Below, in pieces: positions 1 to 10,538 of a DNA stretch of 64,000 bases. The notes under the pieces were generated by a model. It saw only the letters and a list, made by a program, of their open reading frames with translations, was not told the DNA's origin and did no database searches. The stretch spans positions 30,477 through 94,476 of the forward strand of contig NZ_BGJX01000016.1 in assembly GCF_009811655.1 (NCBI RefSeq), in the 5' to 3' direction. Position 1 is the first letter of the stretch. The number at the start of each line of letters is the position of its first letter. This DNA comes from Methylosinus sp. Ce-a6. Its GTDB lineage: Bacteria; Pseudomonadota; Alphaproteobacteria; Rhizobiales; Beijerinckiaceae. The position numbers and the translations under genes are program-made.

Positions 1-220
1 CCAGCTCGGAGCCGGCGCGGACCAGCGATTCGATCTGCGCGACGGTGGAGTCGACATCGGCCGTGTCGGTGTTGGTCATGGATTGGACGACGATCGCGCC
101 GCCGCCGCCGATCGTCACCGCGCGCGGACCCCGGCCGATCGTGACCGCGCGCGTCTTATGGCGCGGCGCCGGCTCGGCGGCGACGGGGTCGGGAAGGCGG
201 GTCTCGATCGGGTCGGTCAT
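1..220 (-). CDS. ispG: 4-hydroxy-3-methylbut-2-enyl diphosphate synthase, N-terminal part (cut by window edge)
   Basis: Reading from the ATG at 220 towards position 1 gives the start of IspG (GcpE), the iron-sulfur enzyme that converts MEcPP to HMBPP in the non-mevalonate isoprenoid pathway in the cytosol. The recognisable signature is [15 protein letters not shown] followed by [15 protein letters not shown], the first part of the TIM-barrel domain. Only about 73 residues are in the window, so the cysteine ligands are not seen. The segment RAVTIG occurs twice, nine residues apart, just before the conserved block. I cannot tell whether that is a local duplication or the normal leader. Family assignment is firm; the start is the only in-frame ATG near the conserved block. 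Confidence 0.9.
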   Translation of the reverse strand, partial: MTDPIETRLPDPVAAEPAPRHKTRAVTIGRGPRAVTIGGGGAIVVQSMTNTDTADVDSTVAQIESLVRAGSEL

Positions 221-301
221 TTTCAGTTCCTGTCGGTCCTCGCGCCTTTTTCGGACCGAAACGGGCTCAGCGTCAAGCGGAGTAACGACGTTAGGACTTT
301 A

Positions 302-784
302 TCAGTTCGACATCTGGATCGCGGATTTTGCAGGAATGTTGAATTGCACGGGCAGCCCAAATCCAAAGAAAATTGCGATCAGAACAACGATAAGGAGCGT
401 TGTGGCGAAAGCAACGGACGCCCAGTAAGATGTTCAGAATGAGCGCCAGAAATCGCCTTTCAGAGCCTCGGCCAAGATTCGTGGGCGTTCTTCTTTGATA
501 ATGTCCTCGGCGTATTCCGCCAATATCTGATCAGATTGGGATAGATAAGCGCTCAAAACGGCGTCGGTCTGGGTAGACATATGGTGTTTGCATTCTTCTT
601 GCGTCGGACGGCGCCCATTCGTCTCACGAAACTCCTGGATCCATTGCCGCTTCGCATTTTTGTACAGGGCGTACGCCACCGCTCCCGCGACAGGGCTGGC
701 CGCTCCAGAAAGCCTTTCGAAGACAGTATTATATTCCGAGGACCTGGAAAGACTAGGCGGCGGGTTTTGTTCGTCTCGAATCAC
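302..784 (-). pseudogene. Small membrane-anchored hypothetical protein interrupted by an in-frame TGA
   Basis: The frame opens at 784 and reads 116 residues, with an N-terminal block containing AVAYALYKNAKRQWI and a middle helical part, then meets TGA at 434-436. In the same frame it continues for 44 more codons to TGA at 302-304. The continuation starts TSYWASVAFATTLL and holds one clear membrane segment (IVVLIAIFFGFGL). A soluble helical domain plus a C-terminal membrane anchor looks like one gene split by a nonsense change, possibly TGG to TGA, since the residue would follow WRSF. The ATG lies inside the end of the upstream small gene (753-968), suggesting coupled translation. The family is not recognised by name. 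Read-through or a sequencing error are the alternatives to a pseudogene. Confidence 0.55.
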
Positions 785-968
785 GACGGACCGCCTCCAT
801 ATTCTTTACCACTTCCGTGAATTTCGCGTCGGCAGCGTTCAATGCCCTGTGATAAGCTTCTCGATCGACCACGAGCGCGTGTTCTCCATTCGGCAGCAAT
901 CGTCGGTCGATGACGCTGGTTTTTCCGCTTTTGCCTAGGACCACGTGTTTTTGATCTTTTTTGAACAT
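753..968 (-). CDS. Small hypothetical protein upstream of the interrupted membrane protein
   Basis: A 71-residue, lysine- and arginine-rich protein starting MFKKDQKHVV and ending in a basic tail. A GTG lies immediately before the ATG. I chose the ATG at 968, which has a GGGGAC stretch at about ribosome-binding distance. It overlaps the next gene on the same strand by about 30 bases, so the two probably form one transcript. No domain is recognised. It could be a spurious frame, but base composition is less GC-rich than the flanks and the overlap is typical of small accessory gene pairs. Confidence 0.4.
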   Translation of the reverse strand: MFKKDQKHVVLGKSGKTSVIDRRLLPNGEHALVVDREAYHRALNAADAKFTEVVKNMEAVRRDSRRTKPAA

Positions 969-1078
969 CACGAGCTGTCCCCGATCTGCGGCGAGCCTTC
1001 CGAACCGGCCACTTTCTGGAATTTTTTATCACATTTCCACAATGTTGCGAGGGCTCACACCCTCGAAAGCGAAGTTGC

Positions 1079-1960
1079 TCAGATGTTCGGCTCACGCTTT
1101 GGCAATATGCCCATGCGCCTGGCGACGATGCGATCCACCAGCCGCGCCGGCAGCAAGCGCGGCAACACCCAGTCCAACAGATAGTTCGGCACGACGCGAA
1201 TGCGCGCCGGAGGCCGCGGGTCGGTCAACGCGCGCAGCGCGGCCGCCGCGACGCGCTCCGGCGGCGGGCCGAGCCGGCCCTTCTCCACGGCCCATTTCTG
1301 CAGCCTGCGCGCCGAGGCGCCGTAGACGGTCGAATCATAGCGGCCGAAATCGGCATGCTCGGCCTTGTCCCATATGGGCGTGGCGATCACGCCCGGCTCC
1401 ACGACCACCACATCGACGCCGAAAATCAACAGTTCCCGCCGCAAAGCGTCGGAGAGGCCTTCCAGCGCATGTTTCGAGGCGGCGTAGGCGCCGAGAAAGG
1501 GCGAGGCGAGGCTGCCGGCCACCGAGCTCATATTCACGATGCGGCCCGGCGCGCCGCGGCGCTCCTCCACGCCCGCGCCCAAAAGTGGCGCGAAGGCCTG
1601 GGTGACGGCGAGCTGGCCGATCAGATTGACCTCGATCTGGCGGCGGAACTCCTCGAGCGGCTGATAGAGCAGCGGCCCCGGAAAAGCCGCGCCGGCGTTG
1701 TTGACGAGGCCGGCGAGCGTCGCCCCCTCGAGGCGCCGCTCCGTCTCCCGCGCCGCCTCGGCCACGGCTCGGGCGTCGGTCACGTCGAAGAGAAGCGGCG
1801 TGAAGCGCGCGGCGCCGAAGCGCGCCTGCAGCCGCTCGCTGTCGGCGAGGCTGCGGACGCCGCCGAAGACATGGAAGCCGCGAGCGGTCAGCGCCTCGGC
1901 GACGGCGTGGCCTATGCCGGTGGAGACGCCCGTCACGACGACGAATTTCTTCTCGTTCAT
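1079..1960 (-). CDS. SDR family NAD(P)-dependent oxidoreductase
   Basis: A classical short-chain dehydrogenase of 293 residues. The Rossmann cofactor motif TGVSTGIG is at residues 10-17, NNAG near residue 88, a serine in the MSSVAGS strand, and the catalytic YAASK near residue 160. A longer C-terminal tail than the minimal 250-residue family (VVPNYLLDWVLPRLLP) may pack on a membrane or partner. The substrate cannot be told from sequence. It begins only 3 bases after the stop of the amidase gene upstream, so the two are one operon, but no obvious biochemical link between peptidoglycan turnover and this enzyme is visible. Confidence 0.88.
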   Translation of the reverse strand: MNEKKFVVVTGVSTGIGHAVAEALTARGFHVFGGVRSLADSERLQARFGAARFTPLLFDVTDARAVAEAARETERRLEGATLAGLVNNAGAAFPGPLLYQPLEEFRRQIEVNLIGQLAVTQAFAPLLGAGVEERRGAPGRIVNMSSVAGSLASPFLGAYAASKHALEGLSDALRRELLIFGVDVVVVEPGVIATPIWDKAEHADFGRYDSTVYGASARRLQKWAVEKGRLGPPPERVAAAALRALTDPRPPARIRVVPNYLLDWVLPRLLPARLVDRIVARRMGILPKREPNI

Positions 1961-1963
1961 GCG

Positions 1964-2698
1964 TCAGGACCCCGCGAGCGCGCGCAATGTCGCAATGGTG
2001 GAGCTGTCCGCGCGGCCGTCGACGAGGGCGGGGCGGAAATGCCGCTGGAAGGCGGCGACCGCGCCGGCCGAAGCCTCGTCGTAATTGCCGGAGACATCGA
2101 TTTGATAGCCGTAATCGGCGAGCGTTCTGTGCAAGTCCCTCACCTCGGCTCCGCTCGCGCCCGTCTCCAGCGCCGCGCCGCCGATGATCCGGGCGGGCTC
2201 CACATAATGGCCGACGCCCTGCTCCGCCAGCGCCTTCCAGGGGAAGAATTCGCCAGGGTCGATCTTGCGGCCGATGGCGATGTCCGAATGGCCGAGCACG
2301 CGCCGCGGGAGAATAGCGCGGCGCTCGCAAATGTCGCGGCAGAGCGCGGCGACGGCCTCGATCTGCCGGTCCGGGAAGGGGCGCGGATCGGCATGGCCGG
2401 GATGGACGATCTCTATGCCGATCGAGGCCGAGTTCATGTCGGTCTCGCCGGCCCAGAAGCTGCGGCCGGCGTGCCAGGCGCGGCGCGCCTCGGGCACGAG
2501 CTGGAGAATGGTTCCATCCTCGTCGACGAAATAATGCGCGGAGACCTGCGATTCGGCGCGGGTGAGCTGTTCCAGCGCGGAAGGCCCCGTCGGCATTCCG
2601 GTGTAATGCAGGATCAGCGAGGAGATGGGCGTCAGCCGCTCGCCGTGATTGGGCGAAGGGCAAAAATCGGCGGCGTGCGGCGTGTCGGGCGCGGGCAT
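1964..2698 (-). CDS. N-acetylmuramoyl-L-alanine amidase, AmpD type, with peptidoglycan-binding domain
   Basis: A 244-residue protein. The amidase_2 domain (roughly residues 25-165) carries the zinc-ligand motif LILHYTG, then AHYFVDEDG, SIGIEIVH and the C-terminal VLGHSDIAIGRKIDPG with the second histidine and catalytic lysine. A PG_binding_1 domain follows (GASGAEVRDLHRTLADYGY onward). It cleaves the amide bond between MurNAc and the stem peptide in muropeptide recycling or wall remodelling. The ATG at 2698 is chosen because GGAGAAGAC lies just upstream and no signal peptide is seen, which favours a cytosolic AmpD-like role. It is co-transcribed with the SDR gene three bases downstream. Confidence 0.9.
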   Translation of the reverse strand: MPAPDTPHAADFCPSPNHGERLTPISSLILHYTGMPTGPSALEQLTRAESQVSAHYFVDEDGTILQLVPEARRAWHAGRSFWAGETDMNSASIGIEIVHPGHADPRPFPDRQIEAVAALCRDICERRAILPRRVLGHSDIAIGRKIDPGEFFPWKALAEQGVGHYVEPARIIGGAALETGASGAEVRDLHRTLADYGYQIDVSGNYDEASAGAVAAFQRHFRPALVDGRADSSTIATLRALAGS

Positions 2699-2802
2699 GT
2701 CTTCTCCGATCGGCCAGAGCGTGCTGCTCGCAATAACATGAACCGATATCGCCGAGCCTGATTTGTGAGACGGCGACGGCGAAGCAAAAGGCCGGAGTCG
2801 CT

Positions 2803-5328
<2,526 letters not shown>

Positions 5329-5350
5329 GAAATTCCCCCGACTCTCATTT

Positions 5351-5440
5351 CGGCGTCATCGCGAGGGCCGTGAGCGACGAAGCGATCCAGGGGCCGCCCC
5401 ACGGCCCCTGGATCGCTTCGCCTCGCTCGCGATGACGGCC
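5351..5440. repeat. Dispersed palindromic repeat, copy A
   Basis: An imperfect long inverted repeat between the start of the P-type ATPase gene and the end of the M20 peptidase gene. The arms are GCGATCCAGGGGCCG and its complement around a short loop, enclosed by outer arms of the CGTCATCGCGAG type. Related copies lie at 21961-22024 and 40995-41078. All three are intergenic. The CGTCATTGCGAG...GAAGCAATCCAG pattern is a known REP-like sequence type in alphaproteobacteria. Confidence 0.8.
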
Positions 5441-5453
5441 GCGTTTCCGGATG

Positions 5454-6836
5454 TCACGCCGCCAGGGCGGCGAGCACCCGAACCCAGGAGCGCGAGCCCT
5501 TCTTGAACGAACTATACGCATATTTTTCGTTGGGCGAATGAATGCGGTCGTCCTCGAGCGCGAAGCCAATCATCAGCGAATCCATGCCGAGGTCGCGCTT
5601 GAACGCCCCGACGATCGGAATGGAGCCGCCGCAGCCGACGAGCGCCGCCTCCTTGTCCCACTCCTCGCGCAGCGCCCGCCGCGCCCGCGAGAGCGCCTCG
5701 GAGCCGAAAGGCAGCTGCAGCGCGCGCGAGGCCCCGTGGGGGACGAATTCCGCGCGCACGTCGACCGGCAGGCGCTCGCGCACGAAAGCGCGGAAACTGT
5801 CGAGCACCTTCTCCGGGTCCTGCGAGCCGACGAGGCGGAAGGAGACCTTGGCGCTGGCCTTCCCCGGCAGCACCGTCTTGGCTCCGGGGCCGACATAGCC
5901 GCCGACGATTCCGTTCACGTCGCAGGTCGGGCGCGACCAGGCCTGCTCCATGACGCTGCGGCCGCGCTCGCCCGCCGGGCGCGAGACGCCGACGCTCGCC
6001 AGAAACGCCTTCTCGTCGAATTCGAGCCCGCGCCATTGCGCGGCGATCTCCTCGGGGAGCTCGGCGACGCCGTCATAGAAGCCGGGCAGGGCGACGCGGC
6101 CTTCGGCGTCATGGAGATCGGCGATGATCTTGGCGAGCACATGGATCGGATTGACGACCGGCCCGCCGAATATGCCGGAATGGAGATCGCGGTCGGCGGC
6201 CTCGAGGATCACCTCCTCCTGCGCGAGGCCGCGCAGCATTGTGGTGATCGCGGGCGTCCGCGTATTCCACATGCCGGTGTCGCAAACGAGCGCGAGAGCG
6301 GGCTCGGAGAGCTCCTCGCGATTGGCGGCGAAGAAATCCGGCAGAGAGGGGGAGCCCGTCTCCTCCTCGCCCTCGAAGAGGAAGGTGATATGGCAGGGCA
6401 GCCCGCCATTGCGCTGAAAGGCGCGGCAGGCCTCGAGGAAGGTCATGAGCTGGCCCTTGTCGTCCGAGGCGCCGCGGGCGACGATCTCCTCGCCTTTCGC
6501 GCCCTCGGCGAGGCGCGGCTCGAAAGGATCGCTGACCCAGAGGTCGAGCGGGTCCGGCGGCTGCACGTCGTAATGGCCGTAGAAGAGCACATGGGGCGCG
6601 TCCGGCCGCTTGGCCTTCGCATGGCCGACGACGATCGGATGGCCGGGCGTGTCGCGCACGCTCGCTTCAAAGCCGAGCTCTCGCAATTGGCCGGCCAGCC
6701 AATCCGCCGCGCGTCGGCATTCGGACGCGAAGGCCGGATCGGTGGAGACGGATTTGATGCGCAGAAAGTCGAAGAGGCGATCCGTGGCGGCGGGCAGATC
6801 GGCGTCGAGCGATTGGAGAACGGTTTCAGTCGACAT
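5454..6836 (-). CDS. M20/M25/M40 family dipeptidase
   Basis: A 460-residue zinc-dependent peptidase of the M20 clan. Metal-site motifs are FYGHYDVQPP, RGASDDKGQ and FLFEGEEETGS in the N-terminal half. The dimerisation lid follows, with DRDLHSG. The final metal ligand is near IHSPNEKY close to the C-terminus. This arrangement is typical of the CNDP-like dipeptidase group, which cleaves a broad range of dipeptides in the cytosol. No signal peptide is seen. Length matches the family. The gene is not in an evident operon; a palindromic repeat follows its stop. Confidence 0.92.
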   Translation of the reverse strand: MSTETVLQSLDADLPAATDRLFDFLRIKSVSTDPAFASECRRAADWLAGQLRELGFEASVRDTPGHPIVVGHAKAKRPDAPHVLFYGHYDVQPPDPLDLWVSDPFEPRLAEGAKGEEIVARGASDDKGQLMTFLEACRAFQRNGGLPCHITFLFEGEEETGSPSLPDFFAANREELSEPALALVCDTGMWNTRTPAITTMLRGLAQEEVILEAADRDLHSGIFGGPVVNPIHVLAKIIADLHDAEGRVALPGFYDGVAELPEEIAAQWRGLEFDEKAFLASVGVSRPAGERGRSVMEQAWSRPTCDVNGIVGGYVGPGAKTVLPGKASAKVSFRLVGSQDPEKVLDSFRAFVRERLPVDVRAEFVPHGASRALQLPFGSEALSRARRALREEWDKEAALVGCGGSIPIVGAFKRDLGMDSLMIGFALEDDRIHSPNEKYAYSSFKKGSRSWVRVLAALAA

Positions 6837-7290
6837 GAAAGGCGCTCCGTTGCGAGTCGCGCCGCGCTTCGAGGGCGCGGCGCGAGCGGGATGAAAACTG
6901 GGCGTTTGGACGTGGAAGCTAGTGCGAACCCGGCGTCATGAAAAGGGCGGCGCCTGCTCGGCCTGGGCTCCGAATCCAGGTGGACAGTTCCTATGCAACC
7001 GCGTCATGCCCGCGCTTGTCGCGGCCATCCACGCCGAGACGTTGCGATACGCGGGGGAAGAAGCGGCGGCGATGTTCCGCTCGGTTTCATGCTTTCAGGG
7101 TCGTCGCGGCGTGGATGGCCGCGACAAGCGCGGCCATGACGCTTGAAAATTAGCTCGAGTTGGGAGCCCTGCCTGCTCGGCGCGATTCATCGTTTCCGTA
7201 GGCCGCGGCTCGGCTTGAAAATGCGCCAGTTCCCGACATTACTTTCGGACAAGCCAAGATGATGCGCAGGTGCCTCATGTCGACACCGAG
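6837..7290. other. Intergenic stretch, mostly a long inverted repeat
   Basis: About 450 bases without a credible gene. Apart from the inverted repeat at 7002-7141 nothing is recognised. Short open frames here are mirror images of the repeat. The left part holds the upstream region of the M20 peptidase gene, and the right part follows the cyclase-like gene. Confidence 0.6.
7002..7141. repeat. Long inverted repeat of the GGATGGCCGCGACAAGCG type
   Basis: Two arms of about 34 bases (7002-7035 and 7108-7141) are near-perfect inverse complements: CGTCATGCCCGCGCTTGTCG at the left edge mirrors CGACAAGCGCGGCCATGACG at the right. The 72-base spacer is unrelated. This arm sequence is a common dispersed element in alphaproteobacterial genomes, usually intergenic, as here. 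It could form a long hairpin in transcripts. Confidence 0.8.
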
Positions 7291-8163
7291 TTACTCTTTT
7301 GATGCTGTTTGCGCGGGTCCAGCGTGAAAATCGGCGTGGATCTTGTCTCTTATGGCAACGCGCCAGCCTGCATCGGATTTTGCAGCCAGCCATCTCTCTT
7401 TTAACCAAGCGTACTTGACAAAAATGTTATCATCATTTTTGTACAATTGCAGCCAAGCATCGATTTTTTTATCAAAATGCCGCGCTAATTTATTTGTCAT
7501 CGCGTTTCCTGTCAGAAAATCAGTTGAAAAATACTCATCTGCATCCTTTACAACAAATGGCCAGTGTTTCGGCTTCATTAAATCCATTAGTTTCACATCA
7601 CCATCTAGTTTATGATCAATGATCACGCGCGGGTATTTGGCAACCTTGTTTTCGAGATGATACGCGGTATTGATGGCTGGCCCGAACGCGATGGCGCCGG
7701 AATGGAACAGCGGACCAACGGTAACACCACCGCGAATCGGCAGACCTTCAAACAGCATGGATGTTTGAAATTCGGTCACGAACTGCAGGAGCCGGAAGAG
7801 GGCACGCGCATCACTATATGGGAAGGAGACAATCAGGCTGTCCGAGAACTGAGAAAATTCGTCATGCGAAGGATGATCGACAGTATCCTCCTCTACGTAT
7901 GATTTCGTCCTTGCAGCAAAGTGCCAGACTGCGTTCGCCAACTTCATCCGCAGCTCGTGATCGTTTGCGGAACTATCGACAGCCTGACGCCACCCTAGGA
8001 TATCGAAGAAAGCGACCGCCCGGGTTTCATAATCGATCGGAGCGCAAGAATCGTAGCTTGAAATCAGGTTCCGATCCCTCGGCGGCAGAGTAGCTTTCGG
8101 TCGGAGCATGCGAAGAAGGCTCTTGAGCATCATCATGGTCCACATAATGTCTTTCGGCCCCAC
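7291..8163 (-). CDS. Class III nucleotidyl cyclase-like protein, no partner gene next to it
   Basis: A 290-residue protein (GTG start at 8163; an ATG at 8145 is an equally plausible start) with a cyclase-fold pattern. FFDILGW at 52-58 carries a metal-binding-type aspartate, FSDSLIVSFP at 106-115 a second one, RGGVTVG is at 144-150, and GPAINTAYHLE at 161-171. This order resembles class III adenylate/guanylate cyclases and the small pyrimidine cyclases of Pycsar anti-phage systems. The C-terminal 100 residues are unlike a second cyclase domain. Base composition is clearly less GC-rich than the flanking genes, suggesting transfer. No membrane, TIR or other effector gene stands beside it: downstream is a repeat, upstream the LemA operon. 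Cyclase activity is inference. Confidence 0.6.
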   Translation of the reverse strand: MGPKDIMWTMMMLKSLLRMLRPKATLPPRDRNLISSYDSCAPIDYETRAVAFFDILGWRQAVDSSANDHELRMKLANAVWHFAARTKSYVEEDTVDHPSHDEFSQFSDSLIVSFPYSDARALFRLLQFVTEFQTSMLFEGLPIRGGVTVGPLFHSGAIAFGPAINTAYHLENKVAKYPRVIIDHKLDGDVKLMDLMKPKHWPFVVKDADEYFSTDFLTGNAMTNKLARHFDKKIDAWLQLYKNDDNIFVKYAWLKERWLAAKSDAGWRVAIRDKIHADFHAGPAQTASKE

Positions 8164-8322
8164 CGCCTGTCCAGTGACTAGGTGACGTCGAACTTCTGGG
8201 AAATCTCCGACGGGTCATGACCCTTCCGGCGTCGTCCGCTCTTCCCAATGTCATTTGCGTAGCCTAAGTATTCAGCGCGCTCCGTTCGGGGGCGGTGACC
8301 TCACCGATGAGGAGACTTTCGG

Positions 8323-8919
8323 ATGCGCCTTTCCTTCCGCTGGCCGTCGCTCTTCGCCGCGCTCTTCCTCGCCCTCTCGCTCTCGGGCTGCGGCTACAAC
8401 ACCATCCCGACCCAGGAGGAGGAGGCCAAGGCCAAATGGGCCGAGGTCGAGGCGCAATATCAGCGCCGCGCCGATCTCATTCCCAATCTCGTCGCCACGG
8501 TGCAGGGCTACGCCAAGCAGGAGAAGGACGTGCTCACGGCGGTGACGGAGGCGCGCGCCCACGCCTCGCAGGCCAAGGTCGACGTCTCGCAGCTCACCGA
8601 TCCGGAGAAGCTGAAGCAGTTCCAGGAGGCGCAGGCGCAGCTCTCCGGCGCGCTCGGCCGCCTGCTCGCCGTGAGCGAGGCCTATCCGGACTTGAAGTCG
8701 AACGTCAATTTCCTCGCCTTGCAGTCGCAGCTCGAAGGCACGGAGAACCGCATCAATGTCGCGCGGCGCGACTACATTCAGGCGGCGCGGGAGTTCAACA
8801 CCTCGCTGCGCACCTTTCCGACGATCCTCTGGGCCAAGACCGTCTTCGCCGGAACCAAGCCGCTCGCCGAATTCGCCGCCAGCGCCGGCGCGGAGCAGGC
8901 CCCCACGGTGAAGTTCTAA
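8323..8919 (+). CDS. LemA family lipoprotein
   Basis: A 198-residue protein whose signal sequence ends in a lipobox-like LSLSGC (Cys at about residue 24), followed by a helical LemA domain with QYQRRADLIPNLVATVQGYA and a conserved NFLALQSQLEGTENRI. LemA proteins are membrane-anchored helical proteins of unclear biochemical role, often encoded next to TPM-domain proteins, exactly as here. GAGGAG 9 bases before the ATG supports the start. It is the first gene of a three-gene operon with 8934-9779 and 9779-10384. Confidence 0.93.
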   Translation: MRLSFRWPSLFAALFLALSLSGCGYNTIPTQEEEAKAKWAEVEAQYQRRADLIPNLVATVQGYAKQEKDVLTAVTEARAHASQAKVDVSQLTDPEKLKQFQEAQAQLSGALGRLLAVSEAYPDLKSNVNFLALQSQLEGTENRINVARRDYIQAAREFNTSLRTFPTILWAKTVFAGTKPLAEFAASAGAEQAPTVKF

Positions 8920-8933
8920 AGGAGTCGCCGGTC

Positions 8934-9779
8934 ATGCAGCCTCTGTCTTCGTGGACTTCGCGTCTGCGTGGCGAAAAAACCACGAAGATGCGAGGGACGC
9001 GAAGCCTCGCCTTGCTCGTCTTCCTCCTCCTGCCGGCGCTCGCTTTCGCGGCGCTCGATTTTCCCGCGCTCACCGGCCGCGTCGTCGACGACGCGCATAT
9101 CATTCCTCCGGCGGCGCGGCTCGATGTCGAGACGAAATCGAAAACGCTCGAGGAGAAATCGGGCATTCAGCTCGTCGTCGCCACCGTGCCCTCGCTGCAG
9201 GGAACGGACATAGAGACCTTCGCCAATGGCCTCTTCCGCTTCTGGAAGCTCGGCGAGGCGAAAGCGAACAATGGCGTCCTGTTCCTCATCGCGCCCAATG
9301 AGCGCAAGATGCGCATAGAGGTCGGCTATGGCCTCGAGGGCACGCTCACCGACGCGCTCTCCAAGATCATCATCGCCACCGCGGTGACGCCGAAATTCAA
9401 GGCCGGCGATTTCGGCGCAGGGGTGGAGCGCGGCGTCGACGGAATCATCGAGGTGCTGAGCGGCGATTCGGCCGAATGGGAGAAGCGCGTCAAAGTGCGC
9501 GCCGAACATCAGGAGCCGGGCTTCGACGAGATCGTGCCCTTCATCGTCCTCGCGCTCTTTCTGTTCGTCTTCTTCTCCATGCTCGCCAACGCCCGCGGCG
9601 GCGGGCGGCGCATCTATCGCGGCGGGCGTGGGCCGATCGTCTATTTTCCGCCCTCCAACGACAGCTGGTCCGGCGGCTCCTCCTGGGGCGGCGGCTCGTC
9701 CTGGGGCGGCGATGGCGGCGGCGGATTTTCAGGGGGCGGCGGCTCGTCGGGCGGCGGCGGCGCCTCGGGGGATTGGTGA
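8934..9779 (+). CDS. TPM domain-containing membrane protein (YgcG-like)
   Basis: A 281-residue protein with an N-terminal hydrophobic export segment (about residues 20-40). A TPM domain follows, starting LTGRVVDDAHIIPP and including ANNGVLFLIAPNERKMRIEVGYGLEG. One membrane helix lies near residue 205, and the tail is rich in Gly, Ser and Trp. The start at 8934 is supported by AAGGAG eight bases upstream, 14 bases after lemA stops. The segment coding the first 20 residues contains an inverted pair of CTTCGTGG / CCACGAAG, unusual for coding DNA. The TPM fold is found in phosphatase-like and photosystem II repair proteins; function here is unknown. It probably works with LemA at the membrane. 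Confidence 0.9.
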   Translation: MQPLSSWTSRLRGEKTTKMRGTRSLALLVFLLLPALAFAALDFPALTGRVVDDAHIIPPAARLDVETKSKTLEEKSGIQLVVATVPSLQGTDIETFANGLFRFWKLGEAKANNGVLFLIAPNERKMRIEVGYGLEGTLTDALSKIIIATAVTPKFKAGDFGAGVERGVDGIIEVLSGDSAEWEKRVKVRAEHQEPGFDEIVPFIVLALFLFVFFSMLANARGGGRRIYRGGRGPIVYFPPSNDSWSGGSSWGGGSSWGGDGGGGFSGGGGSSGGGGASGDW

Positions 9780-10384
9780 TGCCGATTTCGCAGGAGGATC
9801 AGGCGCGCATAGCGGCGGCGATCGCGGCGGCAGAGCGGCGCACGGCGGGGGAGATCGTCTGCGTGCTGGCGCGCCGCTCCTCCGATTACGCCTATGTGCC
9901 GCCGCTGCTCGCCGCGCTCGTCGCGCTCCTTTCGCCCTGGCCGCTGGTGATCTTCACCGAGCTCGGCGTGCGGCTCATTCTCGCCATTCAGATTCTCGTC
10001 TTCATCGGCGCGGCGCTCCTGTTCTCATTGCCGCCGCTGCGGCTCGCGCTGACGCCGCGCTTCGTGAAGCGCGAGCGCGCCCATCGCGCCGCAATCGAGC
10101 AATTCTTCACGCGGGGCGTCTCCGCGACGAAGGACCGCACCGGCGTGCTCATCTTCGTCTCGCTCGGCGAGCGCTATGCGCGCATCGTCGCGGATGAAGG
10201 AATAGCGGCGAAAATTCCGGAGGAGGAGTGGCGCGCGGCGCTCGATCTTCTGCTCGCGAGGGTGCGGGAGGGGCGCGTCGCCGATGGTTTCGTCGACGCG
10301 ATCGGCGAATGCGCGCGGCTCTTGTCGAGACATGTGCCGCCCGGCGGCGACGAGGAGCTGCCCGATAGAATTTACGTGATCTGA
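9779..10384 (+). CDS. Second TPM domain-containing membrane protein
   Basis: A 201-residue protein whose ATG overlaps the stop of the preceding gene (TGATG), so translation is coupled. It starts with a TPM-like helix (ISQEDQARIAAAIAAAERRT) and GEIVCVLA, followed by two membrane helices (about residues 38-85). The second half of the TPM domain follows (TGVLIFVSLGERYARIVADEGIAAKIPE). A membrane hairpin inserted in the TPM domain is the known layout of the shorter partner in LemA/TPM operons. No catalytic role can be assigned from sequence. Confidence 0.88.
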   Translation: MPISQEDQARIAAAIAAAERRTAGEIVCVLARRSSDYAYVPPLLAALVALLSPWPLVIFTELGVRLILAIQILVFIGAALLFSLPPLRLALTPRFVKRERAHRAAIEQFFTRGVSATKDRTGVLIFVSLGERYARIVADEGIAAKIPEEEWRAALDLLLARVREGRVADGFVDAIGECARLLSRHVPPGGDEELPDRIYVI

Positions 10385-10415
10385 AAAATCCCGGAGGCCT
10401 CGCGGCGCTCCGGGA
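10384..10415 (-). terminator. Rho-independent terminator for the small membrane protein gene
   Basis: On the minus strand a perfect 8-bp stem (TCCCGGAG at 10389-10396 with CTCCGGGA at 10408-10415, plus-strand view) is followed by five T residues (10384-10388). It sits directly after the 33-residue gene at 10437-10538 and touches the stop codon of the convergent TPM gene. Confidence 0.75.
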
Positions 10416-10436
10416 AGTCGCGCGAGGAGAAAGCTC

Positions 10437-10538
10437 TCAGCCGATCAGCCGGGTGAGCTGGTGAATGACGATGATGAAGAAGCCGAGGGCGCCGACGATT
10501 CCGGCGAGAGCCTTGAAGAGTTCCGCATTGCTGTGCAT
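10437..10538 (-). CDS. 33-residue single-pass membrane protein
   Basis: The ATG at 10538 is preceded by AGAGGGAGAAACGTC, a good ribosome-binding site, and the frame codes 33 residues. One membrane helix runs about residues 11-27 (IVGALGFFIIVIHQL) with a short positive end (TRLIG). A terminator directly follows. Longer upstream starts in the same frame give an unlikely arginine-rich leader. Small size, a good ribosome site and a matching terminator together support a real gene. Function unknown. Confidence 0.6.
   Translation of the reverse strand: MHSNAELFKALAGIVGALGFFIIVIHQLTRLIG

Noticed and set aside
1048..1065. Hairpin CGAGGG-CTCACA-CCCTCG after the SDR gene
   Set aside because: Stem of only six bases and no T-run on the strand of the gene, so not called a terminator.
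6922..7153. Two short plus-strand frames around the inverted repeat
   Set aside because: They consist mainly of the repeat and have no start context; the repeat explains the openness.
7187..7408. A 73-codon minus-strand frame overlapping the end of the cyclase-like gene
   Set aside because: It overlaps the cyclase-like gene in another frame, has no ribosome site and no domain.
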